64,000 nucleotides of DNA from Minicystis rosea (GTDB taxonomy: Bacteria; Myxococcota_A; Polyangia; Polyangiales; Polyangiaceae). The notes beneath the pieces were generated by a model that was not told where the DNA came from, did not search any database, and saw nothing but the letters and a program-made list of their open reading frames with translations. Shown here one piece after another: positions 53,133 to 61,837 of the stretch. A program made the translations under genes and the position numbers. Numbering within the stretch: the first letter of the stretch is position 1; every line of letters begins with the position of its first letter. The stretch spans positions 15,515,501-15,579,500 of the forward strand of contig CP016211.1 in NCBI GenBank assembly GCA_001931535.1, in the 5' to 3' direction.

Positions 53133-53154
53133 CGTTTGGTGTTGGCACCAAACG
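53133..53154. repeat. Perfect hairpin in a remnant region
   Basis: CGTTTGGTG/CACCAAACG with loop TTGG. It lies in the gap between the membrane-protein gene and the acyl-CoA dehydrogenase remnant. Upstream, CAGATCTACGG (about 52988) and CAGATCTGCGG (about 53080) are imperfect direct repeats. It may be an old terminator. Confidence 0.45.
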
Positions 53155-53164
53155 CCCCCGCTGC

Positions 53165-53455
53165 CGAGGGTCGGAGGCTCCTCATCGCCATCCAGTCGAT
53201 GCAATGATTGAGCGCGCCCTCGCCGAGACGATCGCGTATGTGAAGGAGCGCCATGCGTTCGGCAAGGCACTGATCGAGAACCAGACGATCGCGTTCAAGC
53301 TCGCCGAGCTGAAGACGAACGCCACCCTGGGTCGGCGAGCTCCAGAATACGATCCTCGACGACTGCCTCCAGCTCTTCGGCGGCTACGGCTACATGAACG
53401 AGTACCCGACCGCGCGGGTCTTCAAGGACGCCTGCGTCGCGCGGATCTACGGCCG
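53165..53455 (+). pseudogene. Acyl-CoA dehydrogenase remnant with internal deletion
   Basis: The pieces are LLIAIQSM, then MIERALAETIAYVKERHAFGKALIENQ and IAFKLAELKT, then in another frame LQNTILDDCLQLFGGYGYMNEYPTARVFKDACVARIYG. These are the conserved FAD-binding and C-terminal segments of the family. A base is missing near 53200, and roughly 40 residues plus a frame are lost near 53328. The N-terminal two-thirds is absent. Confidence 0.82.
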
Positions 53456-53457
53456 CG

Positions 53458-53856
53458 GAGGAGCAGCAGCGCTTCGCGGCCCAGCAGCACGCCGCCGCGG
53501 CTCAACAGCGCGTCTTCGCCGAACAGCAGCGTGCTGCGCAACGGCAGGCGATGGTCGAGCAGCAGCAGCGCGCGAGCATGGAGCAGCAGCAGAGGGCGCA
53601 GGCCGAGCAGCAACAACGCGCGCAGGCCGAGCAGCAGCAACAGCGTGCGTACGCGGAGCAGCAGCGCGCCCTTGCCGAGCAGCAACAACGCGTCGCCCAG
53701 CAGCGGGCTCAGGCCGAGCAGCAGCAACGTGCTTATGCCGAGCAGCAGCGCGCGGTCCTCGCGCAGCAGCAGCAGGCTGCGGCCGAGCAGCAGCGGGCGG
53801 CCCAGCGGCGGCGGCAGGCCCCTCCGGTCGATCCCAAGGCGACGCGCAAGCGCTGA
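53458..53856 (+). pseudogene. C-terminal part of a Gln/Arg/Ala-rich repeat protein
   Basis: About 130 codons of EQQQRAQA-type low-complexity repeats end in a short basic tail (PPVDPKATRKR). It is probably a long coiled coil. The frame is joined directly to the acyl-CoA dehydrogenase remnant, with no start of its own except an internal ATG at 53551. It is taken as the 3' end of a longer gene. Confidence 0.6.
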
Positions 53857-53939
53857 ACGAAAACCCGCTCGAGGACGAGGCGCAGGGCGTCAGGATTGCC
53901 GTGATATCAGAAGGGCGATCCGACGAATGCGCACCGTGG

Positions 53940-55328
53940 CTACGGCGTGAACTTCGCCACGAAGATGTCGTTGCCACTGCTGCTCGAGAGGGTTCCGGCG
54001 CCGAAGTTCACGGTGCCCGCGAACTGCCCCGTGATCAAAGCGTCGTCGGACGCGTCGAACGCCACCGCGTTGGAGTCCTGGCTAGCCGCGTCGCCGAAGC
54101 GACTGGCCGAGATGAACGCGCCGCTCGTGGCGTACTCCGCGAGGAAGATGTCGCTGCTGCCTGCGCTCGTGAGGTTGCCGCCGCCGAAGTCGACCGTCCC
54201 GGCGTACTTGCCGGTGATCCGCACCTTCCCGCTCGCGTTGGTGGCCAGGCCTCGCACGAGATCGGCGCTCGTGCCTCCGATGCGCTTGCTCCAACCGAGG
54301 CCGCCTGTTGGCGCGAAGCGGGCAAGGAAGATGTCGTCGAGCCCAGCGCTCACCATGGGTCCGCCTCCGAGATCGGTGGTGCCACCGAACGTCCCGGTGA
54401 GGTACACGTTACCGAGGGAATCGACGCCGAGGCCAGTCGAGAGCTGCGCCGCTGTATCGCCGAAGGCCTTGCTCCACTGATGGACGCCGCTCGCGTTGAA
54501 CTTCGCTACGAAAGCGTTGACGTCGGTGCACGACGAGGTGGTGAGGTTCGCGCCGCCGAAGTTGACCGTGCCTGCGAGGCCGCCGGCGATGATCACGTTG
54601 CCCGATGCGTCGACCGTGATGGCCGTCGCGGACTGGTTCGCGCACGAGTCGCCGAACCTCTTGGCCCAAACGAAGCCGCCGATGGCATCGTACTCGGCAA
54701 CGAAGATGTCGGCGCTGCCCGCGCTGACGAGCGGGCCACCGCCGAAGTCGACCGTGCCCTGGAACTGGCCTGCGATGACGATGTTGCCAGTCGAGGTGAC
54801 GGCGATGGCGGCCACGCTTTGGGCCGACGCGTCGCCGAACCGCCTGGCCCACACGCCCGCGCCCGCGGTGTCGAGCTTCGCGAGCCAGATGTCGGTGCCC
54901 CCCGCGCTGACGAGCGTGCCTGTGCCCAGATCGATGGTGCCGTTGAAGTTGCCCGTAACGAGCACGTTGCCTGATGTGTCCGTCGCCACGCCCTTGACGT
55001 ACTGATCGGACGAGTTGCCGAAGCGCTTGCTCCACACATGAGCGCCCGAGCCGTCGAGCTTGGCCACATATGCGTCGTAGCCGCCCGCGCTCGTCAGGTT
55101 CCCGCCGCCGAAGCTCGTGGTGCCGCGGAACTGGCCCGCTGCGATCACGTTGCCGCTCGGGTCGGCGGTGACGGCCGTACCCGCCTGCTCCATGGCGTCA
55201 CCGAATTGCTTGCTCCACAGCGAAGTCAGCGCCTCCTCCGAGGTCGCCGTCGTCTCGAAGCCGGGATCGGGTGTTTCGCAAGCCGATGCGAATGCGACGA
55301 TGGCGACGAGGAGCGTGCGATGGGTCAT
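53940..55328 (-). CDS. SBBP-repeat (beta-propeller) lipoprotein
   Basis: A 462-aa lipoprotein with AGGAGG 6 nt before its ATG. The signal peptide ends in a lipobox (AFASAC). The rest is about eight SBBP-type repeats of 50-52 residues, each with 'W(S/A)KRFGD', 'xDxxGNVxxxG' and 'GTVDFGGGxLxSAG(S/G)xDIFxA'. Such repeats fold as a beta-propeller on the cell surface and are common in Polyangiales. No catalytic residue is evident. It is intact in spite of broken genes on both sides. Confidence 0.92.
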   Translation of the reverse strand: MTHRTLLVAIVAFASACETPDPGFETTATSEEALTSLWSKQFGDAMEQAGTAVTADPSGNVIAAGQFRGTTSFGGGNLTSAGGYDAYVAKLDGSGAHVWSKRFGNSSDQYVKGVATDTSGNVLVTGNFNGTIDLGTGTLVSAGGTDIWLAKLDTAGAGVWARRFGDASAQSVAAIAVTSTGNIVIAGQFQGTVDFGGGPLVSAGSADIFVAEYDAIGGFVWAKRFGDSCANQSATAITVDASGNVIIAGGLAGTVNFGGANLTTSSCTDVNAFVAKFNASGVHQWSKAFGDTAAQLSTGLGVDSLGNVYLTGTFGGTTDLGGGPMVSAGLDDIFLARFAPTGGLGWSKRIGGTSADLVRGLATNASGKVRITGKYAGTVDFGGGNLTSAGSSDIFLAEYATSGAFISASRFGDAASQDSNAVAFDASDDALITGQFAGTVNFGAGTLSSSSGNDIFVAKFTP

Positions 55329-55900
55329 GAGAGACCTCCTGGGTTGGATTGGGACGACTACACGAAGGTCGCGGTTCCCGCCCGCGCATCGAGGCGGTCG
55401 ACGAACGTCGCGTGGTGAGACGAAGCCTGCGTGCTCGGTGCCGAGCCCGGCCGCCCCGACAACATGCTCGCAGGGACCGAGCGCGAGCTCAAGGTGTATA
55501 TCACTGCATGATGACGGTCCCAGGTGGGCTCACCTATGCTCCGGCCACGGCGACCAATGATGTAAACATCGCCGCGGCCAAGCTGGCGACCCATTGCCAC
55601 GGAGCTGGGATATCACGTGATCGTGAGATGAATACGCACGCGCTGCTCTTGCAGACACGGCCGGATCCGCACACCGTCCGCCAAGCCAGTATCGCATTCC
55701 GGCGACAGATGACGCACGGTGTGACTGTGTTCGAGCGCGAGCACGATCGATGGTGCTCGCGCTCGAACACGCGGCGCGCTGGAGATTACGCCGCGAGGAG
55801 TGATGGCCTGACCGATTGGGCGGTGATCGAATGGCTGAATGGAAGATGTTGGTGACCATCGTCCACGAGGGCGAGTACATCGACACGGCGGGGAAGAGCT
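55329..55900. other. 572-bp gap with a strong inverted repeat and no clear gene
   Basis: No ORF here has convincing coding character. Starting at ATG 55835, a frame reads MAEWKMLVTIVHEGEYIDTAGKSYVEAG before losing sense. It overlaps the head of the gene at 55901 in another frame, so a frameshifted 5' end of that gene is possible. The main feature is the 18-bp inverted repeat at 55727-55770. Confidence 0.45.
55727..55770. repeat. Perfect 18-bp inverted repeat
   Basis: GTGTTCGAGCGCGAGCAC (55727-55744), loop GATCGATG, then the exact complement (55753-55770). It is the strongest hairpin in the window. It lies about 400 bp upstream of the divergent SBBP gene and 130 bp before the gene at 55901, so it is a promoter-region structure rather than a terminator of a known gene. 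Confidence 0.7.
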
Positions 55901-56419
55901 ATGTGGAAGCCGGTGTTCGACTTCTTCGCGCTGAAGGAGGTCTTCACCTGGAAAGCCCGCGCGGAGAGCGACGACGAGCGGAGGCCGAAGCACGAGGAGC
56001 TCGTGGACCAGTACCGGCGCTGGGCGCAGCACGCGATCGTGAACGGGGATCCGGACGCGTGGAAGCGCTTCGAGAAGCAGATCTGGGCGGACCACCTCTG
56101 CTTTGTCTTCCAGCGCCCGTCCGGCGTCGGCCTCAACGGCGCTGACGCCCTCTGGATCGGGCTCGACGGCAAGCCGCTCGTCGCCACGATGAGCATCCCC
56201 CGCGAGCCCGGCAACATCCGGGGCCAGGCGCTCGGCGACGTCATCGTCTACGAGTGGCTCCACAGCGTGGATGCTTATCTGCAGGCCTACTTCGGCCGCG
56301 ACGAGGAGAGCGTCGTCAGCTGCCAGGGGTACGACAAGGCCACGGTCAAGTGCTCGGGGATCTCGGCCGAGATCGAGATACTGCGCCAGATCCCTGATCC
56401 AAGAACCCAGGCGCGATGA
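55901..56419 (+). CDS. Unknown soluble protein
   Basis: A 172-aa protein, possibly with a longer 5' end lost to a frameshift. The first half is helical (FDFFALKEVFTWKA, RPKHEELVDQYRRWAQHAIV), the second mixed (ALWIGLDGKPLVATMSI, GDVIVYEWLHSVDAYLQAYFG). It has no signal peptide or membrane helix. It overlaps a 26-codon ORF by four bases. The family is not recognised. Confidence 0.6.
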   Translation: MWKPVFDFFALKEVFTWKARAESDDERRPKHEELVDQYRRWAQHAIVNGDPDAWKRFEKQIWADHLCFVFQRPSGVGLNGADALWIGLDGKPLVATMSIPREPGNIRGQALGDVIVYEWLHSVDAYLQAYFGRDEESVVSCQGYDKATVKCSGISAEIEILRQIPDPRTQAR

Positions 56420-56496
56420 TCGACGACATCCAGCCGAAGAGCCTTTGCGCGAGCGGTCTGCCGTACCTCGAGCTGCTCCAGTGCGTGAAGAAGTGA
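56416..56496 (+). CDS. Possible 26-aa small protein
   Basis: ATG 56416 overlaps the previous stop (ATGA) and encodes a 26-residue peptide beginning MIDDIQPKSL and ending LELLQCVKK, then stop. The coupling and two Cys are the only support. It could equally be the remains of a longer gene or chance. Confidence 0.3.
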   Translation: MIDDIQPKSLCASGLPYLELLQCVKK

Positions 56497-56920
56497 GCCG
56501 GACCTCGGCGCCGCGCGACGCTGAGAGATAGCGCTTCCGCAAAGGCCCTTCGTCACCGTCGCCCTGCCGCAGCCTGGGCGACGGCCTACGGCGAGGGTGT
56601 GTCGACGGCGCTCGTGAAGCGCTCGACCCCATGACCCTGCACGCCGGCGCGGCCGCGGCGCGCATGGCTGCGCGCTCCCATCCATTCATGATCGGCTCAC
56701 GATCCGCTCATAATCTGCTCACGGCGCACCGGACCTGCGCGCGTCATGCTCGTCGGTGCTCCGAGCGCCGGTGCCGCGCTTCGACCGGATGATGGGTTGC
56801 GGACGGCGCTCGTGAGCTGCGGGAAGGCGCGGTCGCGCAGCGGCGTGCGCGTCACGGCAGCGAACGGAGAGCGCGCCCTCGGGGCGCCGGCTCTCCACTC
56901 GAACCAGAAAGGTCGTCACG
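56497..56920. other. 424-bp gap upstream of a Cys-rich lipoprotein gene
   Basis: No gene is supported here. Both strands lack an ORF with coding character. The region contains the triple 11-bp repeat at 56690-56722 and should hold the promoter of the gene at 56921. Confidence 0.5.
56690..56722. promoter_or_regulatory. Three tandem 11-bp repeats
   Basis: GATCGGCTCAC, GATCCGCTCAT and AATCTGCTCAC follow each other without gaps. An 11-bp period puts all copies on one face of the helix, as in binding sites for OmpR/PhoB-type regulators. They lie about 200 bp upstream of ATG 56921. The regulator is unknown. Confidence 0.45.
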
Positions 56921-58057
56921 ATGAGAAGAGGTCATGTGGTTCTCGGTCTGCTCACCCTCGTTGGGGGAGCGCTGGTGTCGGCGATGGGGTGCTCGCATCA
57001 GGGGGACGGAGGCGAGGACACGGGCGCGGCGCAGATCGCCATCAGCCAGGTCCCCTCCGACGGCAGCGTGGGCTGTATCGCGGTGACGGCCACCGGCGAT
57101 CACACGGTGACGCGGTCGTTCGACGTCGTGCCCGGCCAGAGCACGGTATTCGACATCCACGGCTTGCCGGTGGGGACGGTGAGCTTCCTCGGCAACGCTT
57201 ATCAGGGGGCGTGCGCCGCGGTGACGCCCGCGTCGTCGCCCACGTGGATCAGTGACGCCGTGCTCGCTTCGGTGAGCAACGTGCAGCCGGTGATGGTGCA
57301 ACTGACGTTGCACCGGAACGGAAAGGCCGGCGTCGACGTCGACTTCGAGGACGAGCCCTCCTGTCGCGCTGCCGGCGCGCCCTGCCTCGGCAATGCGGAG
57401 TGCTGCTCGCAATCGTGCGTCGCGGGAGCATGCGAGGAGGTGCCGCTGGTGTGCCCCTGGTGGCTCGTGAGCTGCAATGGTGCGTGCGTCGATTCGTTGA
57501 ACGATCCGCTCAACTGCGGCGCGTGCGGCAACCCGTGCCTCGGCGGCGACTTCTGCTTGCTCGGCGTCTGCGTGGCGGCCACGTGCGTGGACGGCACCCT
57601 GAACGGCGCGGAGACCGACGTCGATTGCGGCGGCTCGTGCGCCCTCTGCGGGCTGGGGAACGCGTGCCAGATCGGCGCCGACTGCGCGAGCACCTACTGC
57701 CTCGGCGGCGTCTGCGCGCCGGCGCCGTGTCAGACGGCCACCGATTGCCCCGGGACCGACGGCGATTGTCAGATGCGCGCCTGCAACGCGGGCCTCTGCG
57801 GCACCGCGTACGCCCCCGCCGGCACGCCGCTGAGCACGCAGACGCCCGGCGACTGCCACGTGACCGTGTGCGACGGCTGGGGCAGCCACTCCATGGCCGT
57901 GGACGACGCCGACGTGCTCGACGACGGCAGCCCATGCACGGTCGAGATGTGCTGGATGGGATCCTTGCTCTGGATGCCCGCCACCGGCACCGCGTGCAAC
58001 GAGAATGGCGGCACGGTGTGTGACGTCAACGGCGACTGCGTGCCTTCGTTGCCCTGA
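56921..58057 (+). CDS. Cys-rich lipoprotein
   Basis: A 378-aa surface lipoprotein. The signal peptide ends GALVSAMGC (lipobox AMGC). Residues about 35-145 form a beta-rich domain. From about 148 on the protein is full of cysteines in short repeats (CRAAGAPCLGNAECC, CNGACVDSLNDPLNCGACGNPC, CVDGTLNGAETDVDCGGSCALC), the low-complexity 'C-x-G-x-C' style of many Polyangiales surface proteins, probably disulfide-bonded. Its function is not evident. AGAAAGG lies upstream of the ATG. Confidence 0.88.
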   Translation: MRRGHVVLGLLTLVGGALVSAMGCSHQGDGGEDTGAAQIAISQVPSDGSVGCIAVTATGDHTVTRSFDVVPGQSTVFDIHGLPVGTVSFLGNAYQGACAAVTPASSPTWISDAVLASVSNVQPVMVQLTLHRNGKAGVDVDFEDEPSCRAAGAPCLGNAECCSQSCVAGACEEVPLVCPWWLVSCNGACVDSLNDPLNCGACGNPCLGGDFCLLGVCVAATCVDGTLNGAETDVDCGGSCALCGLGNACQIGADCASTYCLGGVCAPAPCQTATDCPGTDGDCQMRACNAGLCGTAYAPAGTPLSTQTPGDCHVTVCDGWGSHSMAVDDADVLDDGSPCTVEMCWMGSLLWMPATGTACNENGGTVCDVNGDCVPSLP

Positions 58058-58085
58058 GGTCGCTCGCGCCGCCATTGCATGATCC

Positions 58086-58135
58086 ATGAGAGGCCATACG
58101 CCGCGGTACGCGCAACGCGACACGTGGCCTCTCAT
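58086..58135. terminator. Long hairpin downstream of the Cys-rich lipoprotein
   Basis: ATGAGAGGCCA (58086-58096) pairs perfectly with TGGCCTCTCAT (58125-58135) around a 28-nt GC-rich loop that can fold further. It lies 28 bp after the lipoprotein stop and 8 bp before the end of a minus-strand remnant, so it may end transcription from both sides. Confidence 0.55.
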
Positions 58136-58142
58136 CGACCTC

Positions 58143-58340
58143 TCAAAACAGGAATCGCACGCGGCCGGGCCGAGCTCCAACGCGGTCGCCTGGCTGGGCG
58201 ATCTCCCGCCGATCACCCAGAGCGGTATCCCGACCGCCGCGAGGCTGGCGCTCCCGATGAGCACCGGAATGGTGATGGGCACCATGTCGGGCACCGCGCC
58301 GGGCCGGCGTCGATCCCGGACAGCATCGCGACCGGCACGA
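58143..58340 (-). pseudogene. C-terminal scrap of a membrane protein, frameshifted
   Basis: The minus strand reads VPDMVPITIPVLIGSASLAAVGIPLWVIGGRSP, then ALELGPA. In another frame it finishes GARPGRVRFLF and a stop. A C-terminal helix followed by a short 'LGP...FxF' beta end is typical of a family of unknown myxobacterial envelope proteins. The rest of the gene is missing; 58341-58560 contains only short pieces in several frames and no intact gene. Confidence 0.45.
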
Positions 58341-58519
58341 CCGTGTGGGTCGAGAGCATGCCGCGAGTGCCGGTCTTGAACGCGCGCGTCGACGTCGGAA
58401 CGCTCCACAGCGTCGGCCCCAGACGAGATCGAGGTCGTCATCGAGTGGCCGTCCGCACCCGGCAACCTCATGAGCTGGCGGAGCGCGCACCGACGCCGCC
58501 GGGCGCGTGCCGCCGCCGT

Positions 58520-58541
58520 GATCGTTTGAGGTCAAACGATC
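58520..58541. repeat. Palindrome GATCGTTTGA-GG-TCAAACGATC
   Basis: A perfect 10-bp inverted repeat with a two-base centre, 27 bp beyond the stop of the minus-strand S41 gene. It is a variant of the TTTGAGCTCAAA palindromes seen at three other 3' ends. Confidence 0.55.
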
Positions 58542-58568
58542 TTCGGCCGCACCTCGGGGCAAGTCACC

Positions 58569-60230
58569 CTACGGCTCGAGAACGATCGAAGCCGCGGCCT
58601 CGAGCTGCGTGTCGATGCCCTTCGCGAGATCGGTGGGCTTGAAGTCGACGACGACGTCGATGGGCGCCGTGCCATCCATCGGTTTGCCCATCGCCGTGTC
58701 GACGCACTTCGCTCCGGAGATGAAGCTCAGGATGCCACTGTGGACTCCTGTGACGGGAGCGATGTGTTTTTTCACGTACGACGCGCCCGTGGTGTAGCCG
58801 TAGGCGCCTGCCGAGGCGTGACCGACGATCGGAATGCCTTTCTTCTTCGCGGCGTAGACCATCCAATCGCCGGCGCTGTACGCCGTGCCGTCGACGACGA
58901 CGGCCTGTTTGCCCGTGTACCCGACGGACGGCAGTGGGCTATCGACGAAACCTTGATAGGGGATGGGGTACTCCACGGCGTCGGTCTTGAACCCGGGCGG
59001 GCTCGAAGCAGGGATGCGTGCGAAACACTTGGCAAACGCGCCTTCCGTCGTGCCGAGGATCGCCGGATCGATGAGCCCGACGCCGAGCTCCTGAGAGCCG
59101 CCGCTGTTACCGCGGAGATCCCAGACGAGGCCGGTGACGTTGCTGTACTTGGCGAGCTCGGCCTTGATCAGATCGATGCCCTCGGCGACCCAATCGCGGT
59201 AGCTCGCGACCGTGAGCGGGGCGGGGAAGGGGTGATCGGCGTTCTGTCCGAGCGTCGGCAGAATGATCACGACGACGCCGTCTGCCCGCTGTGAAGACGC
59301 ATAGAGCTTCGCCTTCGAAGGCCGGCGCAGGGGATCGTAGCAAGAGATGTACGACGCCGTTCGCGCGGGAACGGTGATCGTTCGCATGCTTCCGTCGGCC
59401 GCCTGCACGTCGATTACGGCGCCTTCGTCGAGCAGCGCGAAGAGGTTCGCGGCCGCGTAGTCCTCCCGCGCGCTCTGCGACGGCAACGAGCCATCGCAGA
59501 GCGGCTCTTCGCCGACGCGCGCGAGGAACCCTGGACTCTGCCAGACCTCGTTGTTCTTCGTGACCTTCACGACGCGATCGCCGGGCACGAGGCCCATCGG
59601 GTTGTCCGCCGCCGCGAACGTGATGATGGAGCTGTCGCCTGCGGCACGTCCGCAGACACCGTACCAAGACGAACCGCGGAGCGGCACGGTCGCCGTGCGC
59701 ACCATGCACGCCGAGAAATCCTCCGGACCGAAGCCGGTCGCTGCGTGGCCTTGAGGCACGGCGCGGAAGACATGATGGATCGCCTTGGCGAGCGCATACT
59801 CGGATTCGTCGCCGAGGAAGAGGAGGCGACGCGCGTCGCTCTTCACCGTCGCGAAATCGATCGGCTCGAAGTAGCCCGTATAGTCGCGTAGATCGTTCGC
59901 GTACTGCTCGACCGCATCGGCCTGCTTCAGCTGCTTGGTCGTGACGGTTTCGCACGCGGTCTGCTTGCAGATCTGATCGCTGGGACAGTCTTCGTACGCG
60001 CTCCAGGTCGGGGCGCCGTCCTTCTCTTTGCAGGTCGCGACCCGGCCGCCTTCACAGCGCGTCGCTCCCGCCGAGGCGCACGCGTTCTCGGGGGTAGAAC
60101 CATCCGTATTGCCATTCGCGTCGTCGACGCCGGCGTCGTGGCTCGCGCCCGGCGCCTCGGCGCATCCTTGAAGCGAGAGAAGAACGGCCGGTGACGCACC
60201 GACGCACATGATTGCCATATCGAGTCGCAT
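58569..60230 (-). CDS. S41-family peptidase-like lipoprotein
   Basis: A 553-aa exported protein from ATG 60230, with signal SPAVLLSLQGC (lipobox LQGC). After a linker with Cys-rich 'ATRCEGGRVATCKEKDG' there is a long middle that includes a PDZ-like stretch (GLVPGDRVVKVTKNNEVW). The C-terminal catalytic domain resembles S41 peptidases (tail-specific/C-terminal processing): GLVWDLRGNSGGS, then GKQAVVVDGTAYSAGDWMVYAAKK, where Ser in YSAGD fits the nucleophile and Lys the base. It is likely a periplasmic or surface protease or a degenerate relative. Confidence 0.82.
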   Translation of the reverse strand: MRLDMAIMCVGASPAVLLSLQGCAEAPGASHDAGVDDANGNTDGSTPENACASAGATRCEGGRVATCKEKDGAPTWSAYEDCPSDQICKQTACETVTTKQLKQADAVEQYANDLRDYTGYFEPIDFATVKSDARRLLFLGDESEYALAKAIHHVFRAVPQGHAATGFGPEDFSACMVRTATVPLRGSSWYGVCGRAAGDSSIITFAAADNPMGLVPGDRVVKVTKNNEVWQSPGFLARVGEEPLCDGSLPSQSAREDYAAANLFALLDEGAVIDVQAADGSMRTITVPARTASYISCYDPLRRPSKAKLYASSQRADGVVVIILPTLGQNADHPFPAPLTVASYRDWVAEGIDLIKAELAKYSNVTGLVWDLRGNSGGSQELGVGLIDPAILGTTEGAFAKCFARIPASSPPGFKTDAVEYPIPYQGFVDSPLPSVGYTGKQAVVVDGTAYSAGDWMVYAAKKKGIPIVGHASAGAYGYTTGASYVKKHIAPVTGVHSGILSFISGAKCVDTAMGKPMDGTAPIDVVVDFKPTDLAKGIDTQLEAAASIVLEP

Positions 60231-60286
60231 GGGCTTCAACTCCGAGTGAGGTGCAAAGAAGATGCTCCGAGCTCGCGCGCGGACAG

Positions 60287-61132
60287 CTACATCGTGCTCC
60301 CGTTGACCCCGATGCGCGCGTGCGTATCCGTCCCATAGCTCATGAGCGTCGCCCAATCGTAAGGCGCTTGCGTGGCGTTGCTCCAGTAATCGCGATCTGC
60401 CTCTTCTGCATCATGGCAGGCGGCGATGCAGCTCGTTCCCCACGTCAGCGACACCGCCACGAAAAGCTGCTCTCCCGCCTGGAGGATGATTGGACTCGGC
60501 AGATTCTTTTTCACGACGCGGAAGGACGCGGCAGCGTCTCCAGTCGGGATGTCGAGCTTCGCGACGAGGTTCGGGGTGTTCGACGGCGCGACCCCGCTGC
60601 CCACGGAAAACTCGACTCGATGAGGCGCCGACGAATCGCAGTCGCCGATCCCTGCGAGCTCGTAGTGGACGTCCGTGACCTTGTAGGGATAGGACGGCGG
60701 CGTCAGCCGAACCGCGTACAACTGCCCTTCGTTTCCCGGCAGGGGATAGGCGTAAGTGGGGTTGATGCACTCGGGATCGTTGTTGATCGCCGGCGGAGGC
60801 TCGTACCAACTGGACTGCAAGGTACCTCCGCCGCCGCCGCCGGTGCCTTGTTGTCCTCCACCCGCAGCGGCGGTGCCGCCCGAGCCTTGCTGTCCTCCAC
60901 CCGAGGCGGTCTCGCCGCCGGTGCCTTGTGCGCCTCCCCCGTTTCCCCCGCCGCCCACGCTTCCAGTGGAGCTCGACACCGAGCTGGACGACGCGCTCGA
61001 CTCATCTCCATGGTTCGCGGAGGTCGAGTCGCCTGTGGCCGTCGCACAGCCTCCAATCACCGTCGAGGTTGCCAATGCGAGAGCCATGCCCACCATCACG
61101 CAAACGTTGAATCCATCGCTCGCGAGCTTCAT
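60287..61132 (-). CDS. Gly-rich lipoprotein, unknown
   Basis: A 281-aa lipoprotein. The signal ends ATSTVIGGC (lipobox IGGC). Residues about 38-105 are Ser then Gly/Ala/Gln/Thr repeats (GGGQQGTGG type), a flexible spacer. The C-terminal 170 residues form a beta-rich domain with Cys pairs (ECINPTYAY, GDCDSS, TSCIAAC) and WSNATQAPYDWATLMSYG. That composition recalls accessory domains of secreted metallo- or other hydrolases, but no active site is visible. It lies 56 bp upstream of the S41-like gene on the same strand and may share its transcript. Confidence 0.8.
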   Translation of the reverse strand: MKLASDGFNVCVMVGMALALATSTVIGGCATATGDSTSANHGDESSASSSSVSSSTGSVGGGGNGGGAQGTGGETASGGGQQGSGGTAAAGGGQQGTGGGGGGTLQSSWYEPPPAINNDPECINPTYAYPLPGNEGQLYAVRLTPPSYPYKVTDVHYELAGIGDCDSSAPHRVEFSVGSGVAPSNTPNLVAKLDIPTGDAAASFRVVKKNLPSPIILQAGEQLFVAVSLTWGTSCIAACHDAEEADRDYWSNATQAPYDWATLMSYGTDTHARIGVNGSTM

Positions 61133-61837
61133 GGGCCGCTCTTACCCAGCGCCTCCTTCGCGTGTCCAATGTGATTTTCTGCCATCTCCGAGTCGATCGA
61201 CGGAGCGGCTGGGGCGCGTCGCCAGCACCGCGCCACACCCGCGACCGCCGCGGGCTCGGCGCTCGGCCTCACGATCGCGATACGATCGCGAGGCTCGACT
61301 GGAGCCGTTGGATCGTGTTCTCCAGCCGTCGCCGCCGGGGCGGGTAGGCACCATGAGAACACGGCATCCGCGAGCCCGCCGCTTCAGATTCTCGCAGGTG
61401 CGCTCCGGACCGGTCCACCGACCGGGTTGTCGCTCCGCCGTCGCAGGGGAGATCTCCCGCGGAGTGGGGTCGAGGCCCTCGGCAGCATGCGCCTTTGCTC
61501 GACGCGGCAGCGGCGCAACCTGCTGCGCATGATCGACGACCGCGCGTACTGGGAACTGCTCTGGGCAAAGACGCTCCGCGAGCACCCGGACAAGGTCGCG
61601 CAGCGTCCGCCGAATGCGCACCGCCGAGGTCGCCATGGTGGCGACGATGGCGTCACGCTCGGCGAGCGAGGCGGCACAGGGGGCCGCGCTTCCCGCGAAG
61701 TCCCGAGGCGTGTGGAGCGTGGCGATGGCCGATGAGACCGTCACGCTCGACAAGATCAAGCACGTTCGCGCTCGGGTCGAGGTCAGCATGGCTGTCGCCA
61801 AATCCACGCTGATTGCCGTCGGCGGCGACGTCGAAGT
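61133..61837. other. 705-bp stretch of degenerate fragments
   Basis: No intact gene is found. On the plus strand two pieces look protein-like: NLLRMIDDRAYWELLWAKTL (near 61520-61600) and, in another frame, SVAMADETVTLDKIKHVRAR with VEVSMAVAKSTLIAVGGDVEV (near 61720-61840). They stop where IS66 sequence begins at about 61838. They may come from one gene cut by that element. The first 300 bp upstream of the Gly-rich lipoprotein should hold its promoter. Confidence 0.4.

Noticed and set aside
53458..53856. CRISPR or other repeat array in the CAGCAG-rich tract
   Set aside because: The repetition is codon-level (Gln/Arg/Ala repeats) without spacers; it encodes a low-complexity protein segment.
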